From the NCBI RefSeq assembly GCF_000385375.1, contig NZ_ARVV01000001.1:186001-250000 (forward strand): DNA of 64,000 bases. The letters run 5' to 3'. The translations under genes and the position numbers were made by a program. A model generated the notes under the pieces. That model was not told the origin of the DNA. It did no database searches and saw only the letters and a program-made list of their open reading frames with translations. Below, in pieces: positions 55,371 through 64,000 of this stretch (positions are counted from its first letter, which is position 1; each line of letters starts with the position of its first letter). Origin of the DNA: Methyloversatilis discipulorum. GTDB taxonomy: Bacteria > Pseudomonadota > Gammaproteobacteria > Burkholderiales > Rhodocyclaceae.

Positions 55371-57122
55371 GTGAGTGATTTACGTCGTGCCCGGCAGGTG
55401 ATGTGGGAACTGGTGAAGCCGCACCGCGGCCGTCTGGCGCTGGCGGCGCTCGGTCTGGTGCTGGCCGCCAGTTCGGCGCTGGCGCTCGGCCAGGGCCTGC
55501 GCAGCGTGATCGACCAGGGCTTCGCCGCCGGTGATCCGCAGTGGCTGGACCGCGCGCTGGCCGGCACGCTGGGGCTGGTCGTGCTGCTGGCCGGCGCGAC
55601 CTGGCTGCGCTTCTACAATGTTTCGTGGCTGGGCGAACGGGTGGCGGCCGACCTGCGCACGCGGGTTTACGCCCACCTGCTTACGCTGCCGCCCTCCTTC
55701 TTCGAGGCCGGGCGTACCGGCGAGGTCATTTCCAGGCTGACCAACGACACCGCGCAGATCGAGAATGTGGTCGGCTCGACCCTGTCGATCGCGCTGCGCA
55801 ACACGCTGATGCTGGCCGGCGGCCTGGTCATGCTGGGGCTCACCAGCGGTCGGCTGACGCTGCTGGTGCTGGCCGGCGTGCCGGTGGTGGTGGCGCCTAT
55901 CGTCATCTTCGGCCGTCGCGTGCGCGGGCTGTCGCGCGAACGCCAGGCACGGGTGGCTGATCTCGGTACCCATGTGGATGAGAGCGTGCACGCCATCCGC
56001 ATCGTGCAGGCCTGCGGTCACGAGGCGGCCGACCGCACGCATTTTGCGGCGCTGGTCGAGCGCAGCTTCGACACCGGCGTGCGCCGCTATCGCCACACGG
56101 CGGTGATGATCGTCATGGTCATCCTGCTGGTGTTCGGCTCGGTTGCCCTCATCCTGTGGGTGGGCGGCCATGACGTGCTGGCCGGGCGCCTCAGCGCCGG
56201 CGAACTGTCGGCCTTCGTGTTCTACGCCGCCATCGTCGCCAGTTCGGTCGGCGCGCTGTCCGAGGTATGGGGCGAACTGCAGCGCGCCGCCGGTGCTACC
56301 GAACGCCTGATCGAACTGCTGGACACGCAGCCGGACATCGCCGCGCCGGCCGACCCGCAGCCGCTGCCGCAGCCACCGCGCGGCGACATCGCCTTCCGCG
56401 GCGTGCGCTTCTGCTATCCCAGCCGACCGGACATTCCGGCGCTGGACCGCTTCGAGCTGACGGTACGCGCCGGCGAGACGGTGGCGCTGGTCGGGCCGTC
56501 GGGCGCCGGCAAGTCCACGCTGTTCCAGCTGCTGCTGCGCTTCTATGATCCGCAGGCCGGCACCGTCGAGATCGACGGCGTGCCGCTGGCGCAGGCCGAC
56601 CCGGCCGCCGTGCGCGCGCGCATCGCGCTGGTGCCGCAGGAAGCGGTCATCTTCGCCGCCAGCGTGGCCGACAACGTGCGCTACGCGCGGCCCGAGGCGA
56701 GCGACGACGAGGTCCGCGCCGCCTGCGAGGCGGCCTTTGCCGACGCCTTCATCCGTCAGCTGCCCGGCGGCTATGACAGCCCGCTCGGCGAACGCGGCGT
56801 GCGGCTGTCCGGCGGCCAGCGTCAGCGGCTCGCGATCGCGCGTGCCATCCTCGCCGACAGGCCCATCCTGCTGCTGGACGAAGCCACCTCGGCGCTCGAC
56901 GCAGAGAGCGAGCGCATGGTGCAGGCCGCACTGGCGCCGTTGATGGCCAGCCGTACCACGCTGGTGGTGGCGCACCGCCTGGCTACCGTTCAGCGCGCCG
57001 ACCGCATCATCGTGCTCGACCACGGCCACGCCATCGAATCCGGCACGCACGCAGAACTGCTGGCGCGCAACGGCCTGTACGCGCAGCTGGCACGGCTGCA
57101 GTTCATCGACGACGGCAGCTGA
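55371..57122 (+). CDS. MsbA-like ABC exporter (fused membrane and ATPase domains)
   Basis: A 583-residue half-transporter. Six membrane helices in residues about 18-305 are followed by the ATPase domain: Walker A GPSGAGKST, Q-loop LVPQEAVIFAASVADNV, signature LSGGQRQRLAIARA, Walker B ILLLDEATSALD, and switch His in VVAHRLATV. This is the MsbA/lipid-A or multidrug exporter type that works as a homodimer. The start is GTG at 55371, since upstream frames are closed; AAGG lies about 10 bases before it. It starts 44 bases after tRNA-Leu, on the opposite strand. Confidence 0.94.
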   Translation: MSDLRRARQVMWELVKPHRGRLALAALGLVLAASSALALGQGLRSVIDQGFAAGDPQWLDRALAGTLGLVVLLAGATWLRFYNVSWLGERVAADLRTRVYAHLLTLPPSFFEAGRTGEVISRLTNDTAQIENVVGSTLSIALRNTLMLAGGLVMLGLTSGRLTLLVLAGVPVVVAPIVIFGRRVRGLSRERQARVADLGTHVDESVHAIRIVQACGHEAADRTHFAALVERSFDTGVRRYRHTAVMIVMVILLVFGSVALILWVGGHDVLAGRLSAGELSAFVFYAAIVASSVGALSEVWGELQRAAGATERLIELLDTQPDIAAPADPQPLPQPPRGDIAFRGVRFCYPSRPDIPALDRFELTVRAGETVALVGPSGAGKSTLFQLLLRFYDPQAGTVEIDGVPLAQADPAAVRARIALVPQEAVIFAASVADNVRYARPEASDDEVRAACEAAFADAFIRQLPGGYDSPLGERGVRLSGGQRQRLAIARAILADRPILLLDEATSALDAESERMVQAALAPLMASRTTLVVAHRLATVQRADRIIVLDHGHAIESGTHAELLARNGLYAQLARLQFIDDGS

Positions 57123-57136
57123 GGTCCGAGCAGTGC

Positions 57137-58423
57137 TCAGCGTCGCCGCTTCGCCGCGTACATCGCGGCGTCGGCGATCAGCAGCAGATCCTTCGCGCTG
57201 TCGCCGTTCTCCGGCCAGCGGGCGATGCCTATGCTGGCGCCGACCGTCAGTTCGTGGCCGTCCATCGTCACCGGCCGCGCCAGCACATCGCGGATCTTGT
57301 CGGCCACCGTCTCGGCGTCCTCCATGCGGCGTACGTCGGCCAGCAGCACGACGAATTCGTCGCCGCCGATGCGCGCCACCGTGTCGGCGTCGCGCACGCA
57401 CTGGCGCAGGCGCTGCGCGACGTCGTGCAGCAGCACGTCGCCAGCGGCGTGGCCCAGCGTGTCGTTCACTTCCTTGAAACGGTCGAGGTCGAGATAGAGC
57501 AGGGCCAGCCGGCCCTTGGCGCGGCGCGCGGCGGCGATTGCCGTCTCGATGCGGTCGTGCAGCAGCGCGCGGTTGGGCAGGCCGGTCAGGCCGTCGTACT
57601 GGGCCATGCGGCGCAGGCGCGTCTGCAGTTGCATGCGCTCGAGCGCGGTGGCGATCTGGGTGGCGACGAAGTTAAGGAGTTCGCGGTCGCGCTCGGTGAA
57701 CACCGGTGCGCCGGGGGCACGCTTCAACGCCAGCGTGCCGAGGCAGCCGTCGGCCGACACCAGCGGCGCACCGAGCCAGGTTTCGCCGCGTTCGCCGGCC
57801 ATCAGTCGGGTTTCGCCGCGCGTCACCACGTCGGCACAGAAATCGATACAGCGCGACGGCAGGCCATCGACCGGATCGCCGTGCGCGTCGGCCGCGTAGG
57901 CGATGTTGAGCGCGCCGTCGATCTCGTTGCGCACGCCCACCATCATGCGCTCGGCCGGCAGCAGGTCGGCGACGATGCGATGCGCGCGCGCCAGCAGGTC
58001 GAACAGGTCGGTCGCCACGTGCGCGGCCTCGGACATCGCGTACATCGCCGCCTGCATGTCGCCGGCGCGCCGGCGCGCGGTGATGTCGTGCGCGATCGCC
58101 ACGCGCAGCCGCTCGCTTTCCGACCAGCGCGCCGACCACAGGATGTGCACGATGGCGCCGTCCTTGCGCACGTAGCGGTTCTCGAAGCTGAGCTTGGGTT
58201 CGCCCGACATGATTTCGGCCGCCGCACGCAGCGTGCGCTCGCGGTCCTCAGGCAGCACCAGGTCGATCATGCGGCGCCCGATCACCTCGTCACAGCTGTA
58301 GCCGAAGATGCGTTCGAAGGCGGCGCTGACGAATACGAAGTGCCCGAACTCGTCCACGACGCAGACGGCGTCGAGCAGGAGGTCAATTACGGCTTCGAGT
58401 GGGGCGGTGCGTCTTCTGTCCAT
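57137..58423 (-). CDS. PAS-GAF-GGDEF diguanylate cyclase
   Basis: A 428-residue soluble protein. About 10-125 is a PAS/PAC domain (LLLDAVCVVDEFGHFVFVSAAFERIF given in two parts: LLLDAVCVVDEFG and VSAAFERIFGYS). About 135-260 is a GAF domain. About 265-428 is the GGDEF domain, with an intact GGDEF at 353-357 and an I-site RDAD 5 residues upstream. The membrane is not involved. It should make c-di-GMP in response to an unknown small ligand or redox cue. The ATG at 58423 (MDRRRTAPL) is chosen over an upstream in-frame start. It is convergent with the exporter gene. Confidence 0.93.
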   Translation of the reverse strand: MDRRRTAPLEAVIDLLLDAVCVVDEFGHFVFVSAAFERIFGYSCDEVIGRRMIDLVLPEDRERTLRAAAEIMSGEPKLSFENRYVRKDGAIVHILWSARWSESERLRVAIAHDITARRRAGDMQAAMYAMSEAAHVATDLFDLLARAHRIVADLLPAERMMVGVRNEIDGALNIAYAADAHGDPVDGLPSRCIDFCADVVTRGETRLMAGERGETWLGAPLVSADGCLGTLALKRAPGAPVFTERDRELLNFVATQIATALERMQLQTRLRRMAQYDGLTGLPNRALLHDRIETAIAAARRAKGRLALLYLDLDRFKEVNDTLGHAAGDVLLHDVAQRLRQCVRDADTVARIGGDEFVVLLADVRRMEDAETVADKIRDVLARPVTMDGHELTVGASIGIARWPENGDSAKDLLLIADAAMYAAKRRR

Positions 58424-58547
58424 GACCGGGAAAGTACCGCGGGTGGGCGATGCGGCGAACAATTTTCGGTCAATTTGCGCAAACGGCGAAATTTCTGAAG
58501 AAACAGCCCGTCTCCCGTCCGCGTGCCGCCGCCTCCTTCACGCCTTT

Positions 58548-58886
58548 TCAGACCTTCTTCACGAACTCCGACTTCAGCTGCATCGCGCCGAAGCCGTCGA
58601 TGCGGCAGTCGATGTCGTGGTCGCCTTCGACCAGGCGGATGGACTTCACCTTGGTGCCCACCTTCAGCACCGACGACGAGCCCTTCACCTTCAGGTCCTT
58701 GATCAGCGTGACGCTGTCGCCGTCGGTCAGCACGTTGCCGTAGGCGTCCTTCACGACGCGCGCCTGATCGGCGGCTTCGGCGGCCTGCTGCGGCCACTCG
58801 TGCGCGCATTCCGGACAGACGTACATGCTGCCGTCCTCGTAGGTGTATTCGGAACTGCACTGCGGACATTTCGGAAGTGAACTCAC
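58548..58886 (-). CDS. yjdM: YjdM/PhnA family zinc-ribbon protein
   Basis: A 112-residue protein with the complete family pattern: N-terminal zinc ribbon CPQC ... CPECAHEW, then [28 protein letters not shown] and a C-terminus ending SEFVKKV. The historical name PhnA (alkylphosphonate operon) does not reflect a proven function. It stands alone. Confidence 0.95.
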   Translation of the reverse strand: MSSLPKCPQCSSEYTYEDGSMYVCPECAHEWPQQAAEAADQARVVKDAYGNVLTDGDSVTLIKDLKVKGSSSVLKVGTKVKSIRLVEGDHDIDCRIDGFGAMQLKSEFVKKV

Positions 58887-58993
58887 GGCCTACCCATTCA
58901 TGATCGGTTTCTCGCCCGCGGACCGCGGGGGCCGCCATTGTGCACTGCTGCTGCGTCAGGCCCGTTGCGCCAGCGCAAACCGACCGATGACGC

Positions 58994-59953
58994 TCAGCCG
59001 CCGCGCACCATCGCCATGATCTGCCCGGCGTCCAGGCCGGATGCGCGCTGGCGCATCTGCGGCAGGTAGTCCGCCTGCAGCTTCTTCGCCGGTTCAAGCA
59101 TCTGCTGGAAGCCCTGTTGCAGCGCCGCTGCGCTCATCTGCCGGCCGCCGGCGTAATAGCGTTTGGCGATGTGACCGAGCGCGTAGGTGCTGGCGAACGA
59201 GAAGGCCATGCCGGTGGCGGCGCGGCCGAGACCACCGACCGTCTTGCCGGCCATCTTGCCAAGCAAGCCGCCGAGCAGCTTGCGGCCGAACTGTTCGAGG
59301 TATTGCGAGGTGAGGCCGACGCCGACCGTGGCGAGGAATTCCTTGATGTGGCCCTGGTCGAGTTCGTAGCCGTGCGCGCGGCCGATGCGATAGACCATCT
59401 TGATCTGCAGCGGAATGATGGCGACCGATGCCCAGGTCTGCGGCAGCAGTTCAAGCGCGCCATTCAGGATGGCGTAGTTCAGGATGGTCTTGTCGAGTTC
59501 GGCGTCTGATGGCGCCGGCTGCGCGGCCGCGACAGATGCGGTGACGGCTGCGGGTGCGGTGACCGCGGCAGGTGCGTACTCGTCGAGATTGGCCAGCGCG
59601 TCCGCCTTGCTTTCGGCGTCGGCCACCTGGGCGTCGCCGTCGAGGCAGAGCTGGCGCTTCAGGTCGGCGAGGAAGGCGCGTTCGGTGTCGCACTGGCGAC
59701 CGTCGGCGTCGCAGATGCACAGTGCCATTTCGTAGGCGAACTGGCGCTGGCCGAGATCGCCCAGCGCCGAGGTCGCGTCGCGCAGCGTGACGCGCTTGAG
59801 CAGCACGTCCTGGTAGAGGCGCGGCAGGTCGGGCGCCTGCGCGCCGAGCGATTCGGCAAAGCGGCGCACGTGTTCGCGCTCGCGGTCGTCCTTGACGCCG
59901 TCGGCGAAGGCGGCGAACAGGGCAATGGTGAGCAGGGCGTTGTCGGGATTCAT
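58994..59953 (-). CDS. TerB-like / DUF697-like membrane-associated protein
   Basis: A 319-residue protein. Residues about 1-115 form a helical TerB-like domain (ALFAAFADGVKDDREREHVRRF; CICDADGRQCDTERAFLADL). An Ala/Pro linker is followed by a C-terminal domain of the DUF697 type, with amphipathic helices (AIIPLQIKMVYRIGRAHGYEL; LLGKMAGKTVGGLGRAATGMAF). The ATG at 59953 is the likely start. Function unknown; relatives are seen near tellurite or envelope-stress genes. It follows the ATPase gene by 85 bases on the same strand. Confidence 0.85.
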   Translation of the reverse strand: MNPDNALLTIALFAAFADGVKDDREREHVRRFAESLGAQAPDLPRLYQDVLLKRVTLRDATSALGDLGQRQFAYEMALCICDADGRQCDTERAFLADLKRQLCLDGDAQVADAESKADALANLDEYAPAAVTAPAAVTASVAAAQPAPSDAELDKTILNYAILNGALELLPQTWASVAIIPLQIKMVYRIGRAHGYELDQGHIKEFLATVGVGLTSQYLEQFGRKLLGGLLGKMAGKTVGGLGRAATGMAFSFASTYALGHIAKRYYAGGRQMSAAALQQGFQQMLEPAKKLQADYLPQMRQRASGLDAGQIMAMVRGG

Positions 59954-60038
59954 CGGCACTCCGTCGGTTGGCGGCAATGCTGCTCCGATCCGGCGCCGCG
60001 CATGCAGTTCCGCCGTCTGCCCGTGAGGCAAACCCCGC

Positions 60039-62678
60039 TTACAAAGCGGTCTCCAGTGTGCGCACCGGCACGCCCATGTCGCGCCACTTGTCCGGATGAC
60101 AGGTGAACAGCAATACCTGGTGGCGCCGCGCGGCGTCGAACAGCACGCGCTTCATGCGCTCTAGGCGTGCGTCGTCGCTGTGCACCAGCGCGTCGTCGAG
60201 GATGATGAGCGTCGGCTTGCCGGCCGCCTTCAGCAGATCGGCATAGGCGAGGCGGGCGATCACGCCCATCTGCTCGCGTGCGCCGAAGCTCAGTTCGTCG
60301 ACCTCGCCGCTTTCGCTGCCGGCGGCGCTGTCGCGCGTCAGCGGGCCGGGGCTCAGGCTGTCGTCGAGGGCGATGCGCGCACCCGGGAAGAGCAGACCGA
60401 GATAGTGGTTCAGATGTGCCTGCAGCGGCGCCTGCAGCCGCTGCGTCAGCGCGTGCCGCTTGTCGCGCAACTTGCGCAGCAGCAGGTCGAGTGCGCGGGC
60501 ACGGCGCGCCAGCTGGCCGGCGCGGCGCTCGGCGGCGGCGTGGTCGCGCGCCAGCGCGGCGCGGCGTTCGTCCAGGCCCTGCGCGCCGGCCGCCTGCAGT
60601 TCGACTTCGAGCACGGTGAGCGCGTCGCGCCGCTGCGCGAAGCTGCGCTCGATCTGCTCGGCGCTGCGCGTGTAGCGCTCGACGTCCTGCGCCAGCGCCT
60701 GCGGGCGGGCGGCGTCGAGCTGGCGCGCGAGTTCGTCGATGCGCAGCGCGGCCGCTTCCTGCTGCGCCAGTGCGTCGGTCAGCGCGACGCGGGTGTCGGC
60801 CAGTTGTTGCGCGCGCGCCGGGTCGTCGAGCCGGGCGCGGGCTGCGGTCAGCTCGCGTTGCGCGGCTTCCAGCGCTGCCTGCGCCGCCGTGCAGCCATTG
60901 CGTGCGTCGGCCAGGCGACGCGTTGCCTCGGCCAGCGCGCGGCGCGCGGCGTCTTCGGCCGACTCGGCTTCGGCGACCGGCGGCAGCGCGTCGTCGCCTT
61001 CGTCCGCCTGCGCCGTCAGTCGCTGCCTCAGTTCGGCCGCACGGCCGGCGAGCGCGGCGCCTTCGGCGCGCAGCGCATCGACGCCCTGTGGCGCCAGCGC
61101 TTTCAGCGTCGCCTGCGCCGCCTTCAGGTCGGACAGCTTGTGCGCGTGCTGCTGCTGGCGCGCCTCGGCGGCGTCGAGCGAGGCGAGGCCGAGCCGGGCC
61201 AGCGCACTGGCGTGGCGGTCCTGCAGTTCGGCCGCTTCGCGCGCCAGCGCGGCGAGGTCGCCGCCGCCCGGTTCGATGCGCAGCCGGCCGTAGCCGGGCA
61301 GCGTCAGCGTGGTGGCGTCGAGCAGCAGGCGCTCGCCGTCGCCGCTGAGCACGGCGTCGCCGATGCGCAGTTCGCGTCCGGCTTCGAGTGCGAAGCGCAG
61401 CCGGGTGGCGATCGCCGTGCGCCGGATGTCCAGTTCGCGCAGCTGCCGCGCCTGATCGCGCAGTGCGTTCAGATCGCCGGCCCTGATTTCGAGGGCCGCC
61501 ACTTCGGCCTGCAGGGCAAGCTGGCGCGCCTGTTCGGCTTCGGCCTGCGCCAGCGTGGCGGCCAGTGCTTCGCCCTTGTGGCGGAGTTCGTCCAGATCGC
61601 GCACCAGCGCGCGCCGGTTGTCGCGTGCGCGCGTCAGCGCCAGCGTACGGCGGGCCGCGTCGTGTTGCGTCTGCGCATCGCGTTCGCGCTGCTGCCAGGG
61701 CGTGGCGAGCGCGAGTGCGTCGTCGAGCGCGCGCTGCGCAGTTGTCACCGCCTCGGCACGCGACTGTGCGTCGCTCGCCTCGGCCGCCCAGCGGTCGAGC
61801 TGCTGACGCAACAGATCGGCGCGTTCCTGCAGTGATTGCGCCGAGCGCTTCTCGACGTGCAGACGTTCCTGCAGCGACTGCGCTTCGCGCAGTGCGGCTG
61901 CTGCTGCGGCAGCCCGCGCGCGCAGGTCCTCCCATGGCCGCTGTGCGGCGTCGGCGTCGTGCTCGCGGCGCAGTTGTGCCAGCCGGTCCACCTTCTGGCG
62001 GAAGGCGAGCAGATCGTCGTCTACTTTCGTCAGCGCCTCGCGCAGCGACTGCTCTGCCTGCAGCGCTTCGGCATAGGCGCCGCGCGGACGATCGGAGGAC
62101 GGCGTCAGCAACTCGTTGCGCAGCCGCTCCACCTCGTTCGTCACGTCGTCGCCGTCGCCGCCGGCGATTTCGCCGAGCGAGGCGTTCAACGCGGTGCGCA
62201 GGTGATCGGTGGCGTGCGTGACGGCGGCGCGGATGTCCTGCGCGCTGCCCTGTTCCATCCACAGCAGGCCGGGGATGCCCCAGTGCTCGGCCTTGCTCGA
62301 CCCTTTGGCGGCGAAGGCGAAGCCGAGCTGTTCGGCGATGAAGTCCTCGGCTTCGGCGCCGTCGTAGGTGCGCGTGCCGAACTGCAGCGTGCAGCGCTTC
62401 TTGCCGAGGAAGCGCTTGCTCAGGCGGCAGGGCGTGCCGTTGAGTTCGAAATCCAGTTCGACTTCGGGCGCAGCACTGGCATCGCCCCAGGGACGGAGAT
62501 GCTCGACCGTGCCGGAGCGGTGGCGCTCGAAGAAGGCGGCGCGCAGCGCGGCGACCAGCGTGCTCTTGCCGGCTTCGTTGGGGCCGACGAACAGATTGAG
62601 GCCGGGGTCGAGGTCGCGCAGTTCGAAGGGCTGGCGGAAGCGACGGAACTGGTCGACACGCAGGCGGCTGATCTTCAT
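60039..62678 (-). CDS. SMC/Rad50-like ATPase of YhaN type (AAA family, DNA repair)
   Basis: An 879-residue protein. Walker A GPNEAGKST is at about 33-41, an ABC-like signature is in VDELSFGAREQMGVIARLAYA, and Walker B is LIILDDALVHSD near the C-terminus. Between them lies a very long Ala/Arg/Gln/Leu-rich coiled coil. No CxxC zinc hook is seen at the coil apex, which sets it apart from Rad50/SbcC and matches the YhaN type. It overlaps the nuclease gene start region by 4 bases and should form a nuclease-ATPase complex for DNA ends with it. Confidence 0.92.
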   Translation of the reverse strand: MKISRLRVDQFRRFRQPFELRDLDPGLNLFVGPNEAGKSTLVAALRAAFFERHRSGTVEHLRPWGDASAAPEVELDFELNGTPCRLSKRFLGKKRCTLQFGTRTYDGAEAEDFIAEQLGFAFAAKGSSKAEHWGIPGLLWMEQGSAQDIRAAVTHATDHLRTALNASLGEIAGGDGDDVTNEVERLRNELLTPSSDRPRGAYAEALQAEQSLREALTKVDDDLLAFRQKVDRLAQLRREHDADAAQRPWEDLRARAAAAAAALREAQSLQERLHVEKRSAQSLQERADLLRQQLDRWAAEASDAQSRAEAVTTAQRALDDALALATPWQQRERDAQTQHDAARRTLALTRARDNRRALVRDLDELRHKGEALAATLAQAEAEQARQLALQAEVAALEIRAGDLNALRDQARQLRELDIRRTAIATRLRFALEAGRELRIGDAVLSGDGERLLLDATTLTLPGYGRLRIEPGGGDLAALAREAAELQDRHASALARLGLASLDAAEARQQQHAHKLSDLKAAQATLKALAPQGVDALRAEGAALAGRAAELRQRLTAQADEGDDALPPVAEAESAEDAARRALAEATRRLADARNGCTAAQAALEAAQRELTAARARLDDPARAQQLADTRVALTDALAQQEAAALRIDELARQLDAARPQALAQDVERYTRSAEQIERSFAQRRDALTVLEVELQAAGAQGLDERRAALARDHAAAERRAGQLARRARALDLLLRKLRDKRHALTQRLQAPLQAHLNHYLGLLFPGARIALDDSLSPGPLTRDSAAGSESGEVDELSFGAREQMGVIARLAYADLLKAAGKPTLIILDDALVHSDDARLERMKRVLFDAARRHQVLLFTCHPDKWRDMGVPVRTLETAL

Positions 62679-63796
62679 CGCACCACTCCCGCGCGGCGTG
62701 CATCGAGCAGGCCGGCCAGCAGCACCAGCGCGTCGCGCGCGGTGTCGCCGTCGGCGCTGTCCTGCGCGGCGCGCAGATCAGCGATCACCTCGCCCAGATA
62801 GCCTTCGGCGGCCAGTTGTTCGAGGTCGTCGGCGGTCGGTTCGATGCGCACGCGGTCGAGCTCGGCCAGCACGGCACGCGCGCGGCCGCGCGCCTGCGTG
62901 ATCGCGTCGCGGATGCGCTTCAGGCCGTCGAGGTCGGTGCGGCCATCGATGTCGAGCTGCAGCACGTCGTCCGCTGCGAGCGCGCCGAGCAGTGTGCACA
63001 GCGCATCGACGTCGCTCGCCACCTGCAGCGTCGCGGTGTCGCTGCGCCAGCGGTAGCGGCCGGTATCCACCGGCGTTACCCGTGGCACCTCGCCCGGCGC
63101 GTCGATGTCGACGATGAGTGCGCGGCCGGAATCGTTGTTGCGGAAGCGGTCGGTTTCTGGCGTGCCGCTGTACCAGCAGCGCGCATCGACCTGACGGCAG
63201 CCGTGCCAGTCGCCGAGCGCGAGATAGTCCAGCCTTGCCTGGGCGGCGCGGTCAGCGGCAATCGGGTTGGCGGAATCGATGCCTTCGGCGAGCAGGCCCT
63301 GCACCGCCCCGTGCGCGATGCCGATGCGGAACGCGCCGGTCGGCGTGTCGGCGGCGGCAAACCAGTCGGTCAGGTCGTTGTAGGTGTGGCGCTGGGTCAG
63401 CGGCGCCGGCAGCACGACGGCGTTCAGCCCGTCGAACTGCAACGGCTCGGCGCGCAGGCACAGGTGCACGTTGTCGGGCACCGCGTTGAGCCGCTGCGCG
63501 CGCGTCCACACCGACTCGCTGAGTGCGGCGTCGTGATTGCCCGGAATCATGACCCATGGGCCGGCATGCGCGCGCGTCGCGTTGAACAGCCGCAGCACCG
63601 TCTTGTCGGCGATGCCCTGGGCGTCGAACACGTCGCCGGCGACCAGCACCAGATCGACGCGCTGTTCGGTCGCCAGTGCGGCCAGCCGCTCGACCGCGGC
63701 GATGCGGGCTTCGGCCAGCAGTGCCGCCTCGTCGGCGTCGAATTGTCCGTACTGTCGGCCGATCTGCCAGTCGGCGGTGTGGAGAAGTCTGAGCAC
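62675..63796 (-). CDS. Metallophosphoesterase DNA-repair nuclease (SbcD/YhaO-like)
   Basis: A 373-residue protein with the Mre11/SbcD metal-binding blocks: LLHTADWQIG (D and H), VLVAGDVFDAQGI, MIPGNHDAAL, GIAHGAVQG and GDWHG. It should be a Mn-dependent nuclease. The downstream gene, overlapping by 4 bases, encodes its SMC-like ATPase partner. The gene starts 204 bases from the window end, and I see no further gene in that stretch. Confidence 0.93.
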   Translation of the reverse strand: MLRLLHTADWQIGRQYGQFDADEAALLAEARIAAVERLAALATEQRVDLVLVAGDVFDAQGIADKTVLRLFNATRAHAGPWVMIPGNHDAALSESVWTRAQRLNAVPDNVHLCLRAEPLQFDGLNAVVLPAPLTQRHTYNDLTDWFAAADTPTGAFRIGIAHGAVQGLLAEGIDSANPIAADRAAQARLDYLALGDWHGCRQVDARCWYSGTPETDRFRNNDSGRALIVDIDAPGEVPRVTPVDTGRYRWRSDTATLQVASDVDALCTLLGALAADDVLQLDIDGRTDLDGLKRIRDAITQARGRARAVLAELDRVRIEPTADDLEQLAAEGYLGEVIADLRAAQDSADGDTARDALVLLAGLLDARRAGVVR

Positions 63797-64000
63797 AGGT
63801 GTGGGCGGGGCATCGCGGGGCGCATACCTTGCGTCGGCGACGCCGGACCTGTCAATCGCTGCCGGGCGCGGGCGGGCAGTATTCGCCGGCTGCGGGAAAA
63901 GTTGTGCGCACCGCCGTCATCCGGGACGTGTATCTTTAGCGCACCGGATCGCCGATTCCTGCGGCGGCCGGCGGGCACGCACCGTTGCGTGCGCCCATCC

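Noticed and set aside
58440..58500. Second c-di-GMP riboswitch upstream of the PAS-GAF-GGDEF gene
   Set aside because: The TTTGCGCAAACGGCGAAA text looks similar at first, but the GACGCAAAG block and the tetraloop hairpin are missing.

Overview
The window is a high-GC, gene-dense bacterial chromosome segment with no phage, plasmid or CRISPR content. Several features point to a betaproteobacterium: the nadD-rsfS-rlmH-maf-rng run, a BPSS1780-type membrane protein, polA with a DUF2782 protein and thrB close together, a 'site-specific recombinase' (Gcr) membrane protein, and TPP and SAH riboswitches on thiC and ahcY. A Rhodocyclales organism of the Methyloversatilis type is my best guess, but this is inference from gene content and not a database result.

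Layout. 1-7.2 kb: 3' end of metG, acylphosphatase, a calcium-binding repeat protein, proC-yggT, and a secreted metzincin protease whose leader carries a cyclic-di-GMP-I riboswitch, divergent from a 2OG-Fe(II) oxygenase. 7.2-13 kb: REP-like repeats, thiC with a TPP riboswitch, an unusual two-domain carbonic anhydrase, ahcY with an SAH riboswitch. 13-18.5 kb: a membrane-anchored caspase-fold peptidase facing a heme sensor / Ser-Thr kinase / zinc-ribbon operon. 18.6-25.2 kb: housekeeping minus-strand genes (rng, maf, rlmH, rsfS, nadD, thrB, LOG family). 25.3-28.1 kb: polA.

28.2-38.5 kb is the most interesting part. An aromatic amino acid ammonia-lyase, a CoA-ligase-like enzyme and a photoactive yellow protein (PYP) are followed, 12 bp later, by a PAS-PAS-GGDEF protein and a PAS-GGDEF-EAL protein, all on the plus strand with 4-bp overlaps at two junctions. 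The first two genes can make and activate p-coumarate, the PYP chromophore. The last two make and break cyclic di-GMP. I read this as a self-contained blue-light-to-c-di-GMP module. A further membrane GGDEF protein lies convergent to it, another GGDEF protein lies at 57-58 kb, and the riboswitch at 6.2 kb gives one possible output, a secreted protease.

38.5-64 kb: a lone small membrane protein next to tRNA-Arg(CCG), cytochrome c5, more REP-like repeats, rep helicase, tex, a DUF4197 protein, a TlpA-DevBCA-like export operon, a Gcr-type membrane protein, a NYN-domain protein, two linked proteins of unknown function (one with a remnant of an ISL3 transposase N-terminus), tRNA-Leu(GAG), an MsbA-like exporter, a PAS-GAF-GGDEF protein, yjdM, a TerB/DUF697-like protein and a YhaO/YhaN-like nuclease-ATPase pair. 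Families of short REP-like palindromes fill four intergenic gaps (7.3, 40.4, 45.2 and 53.1 kb).
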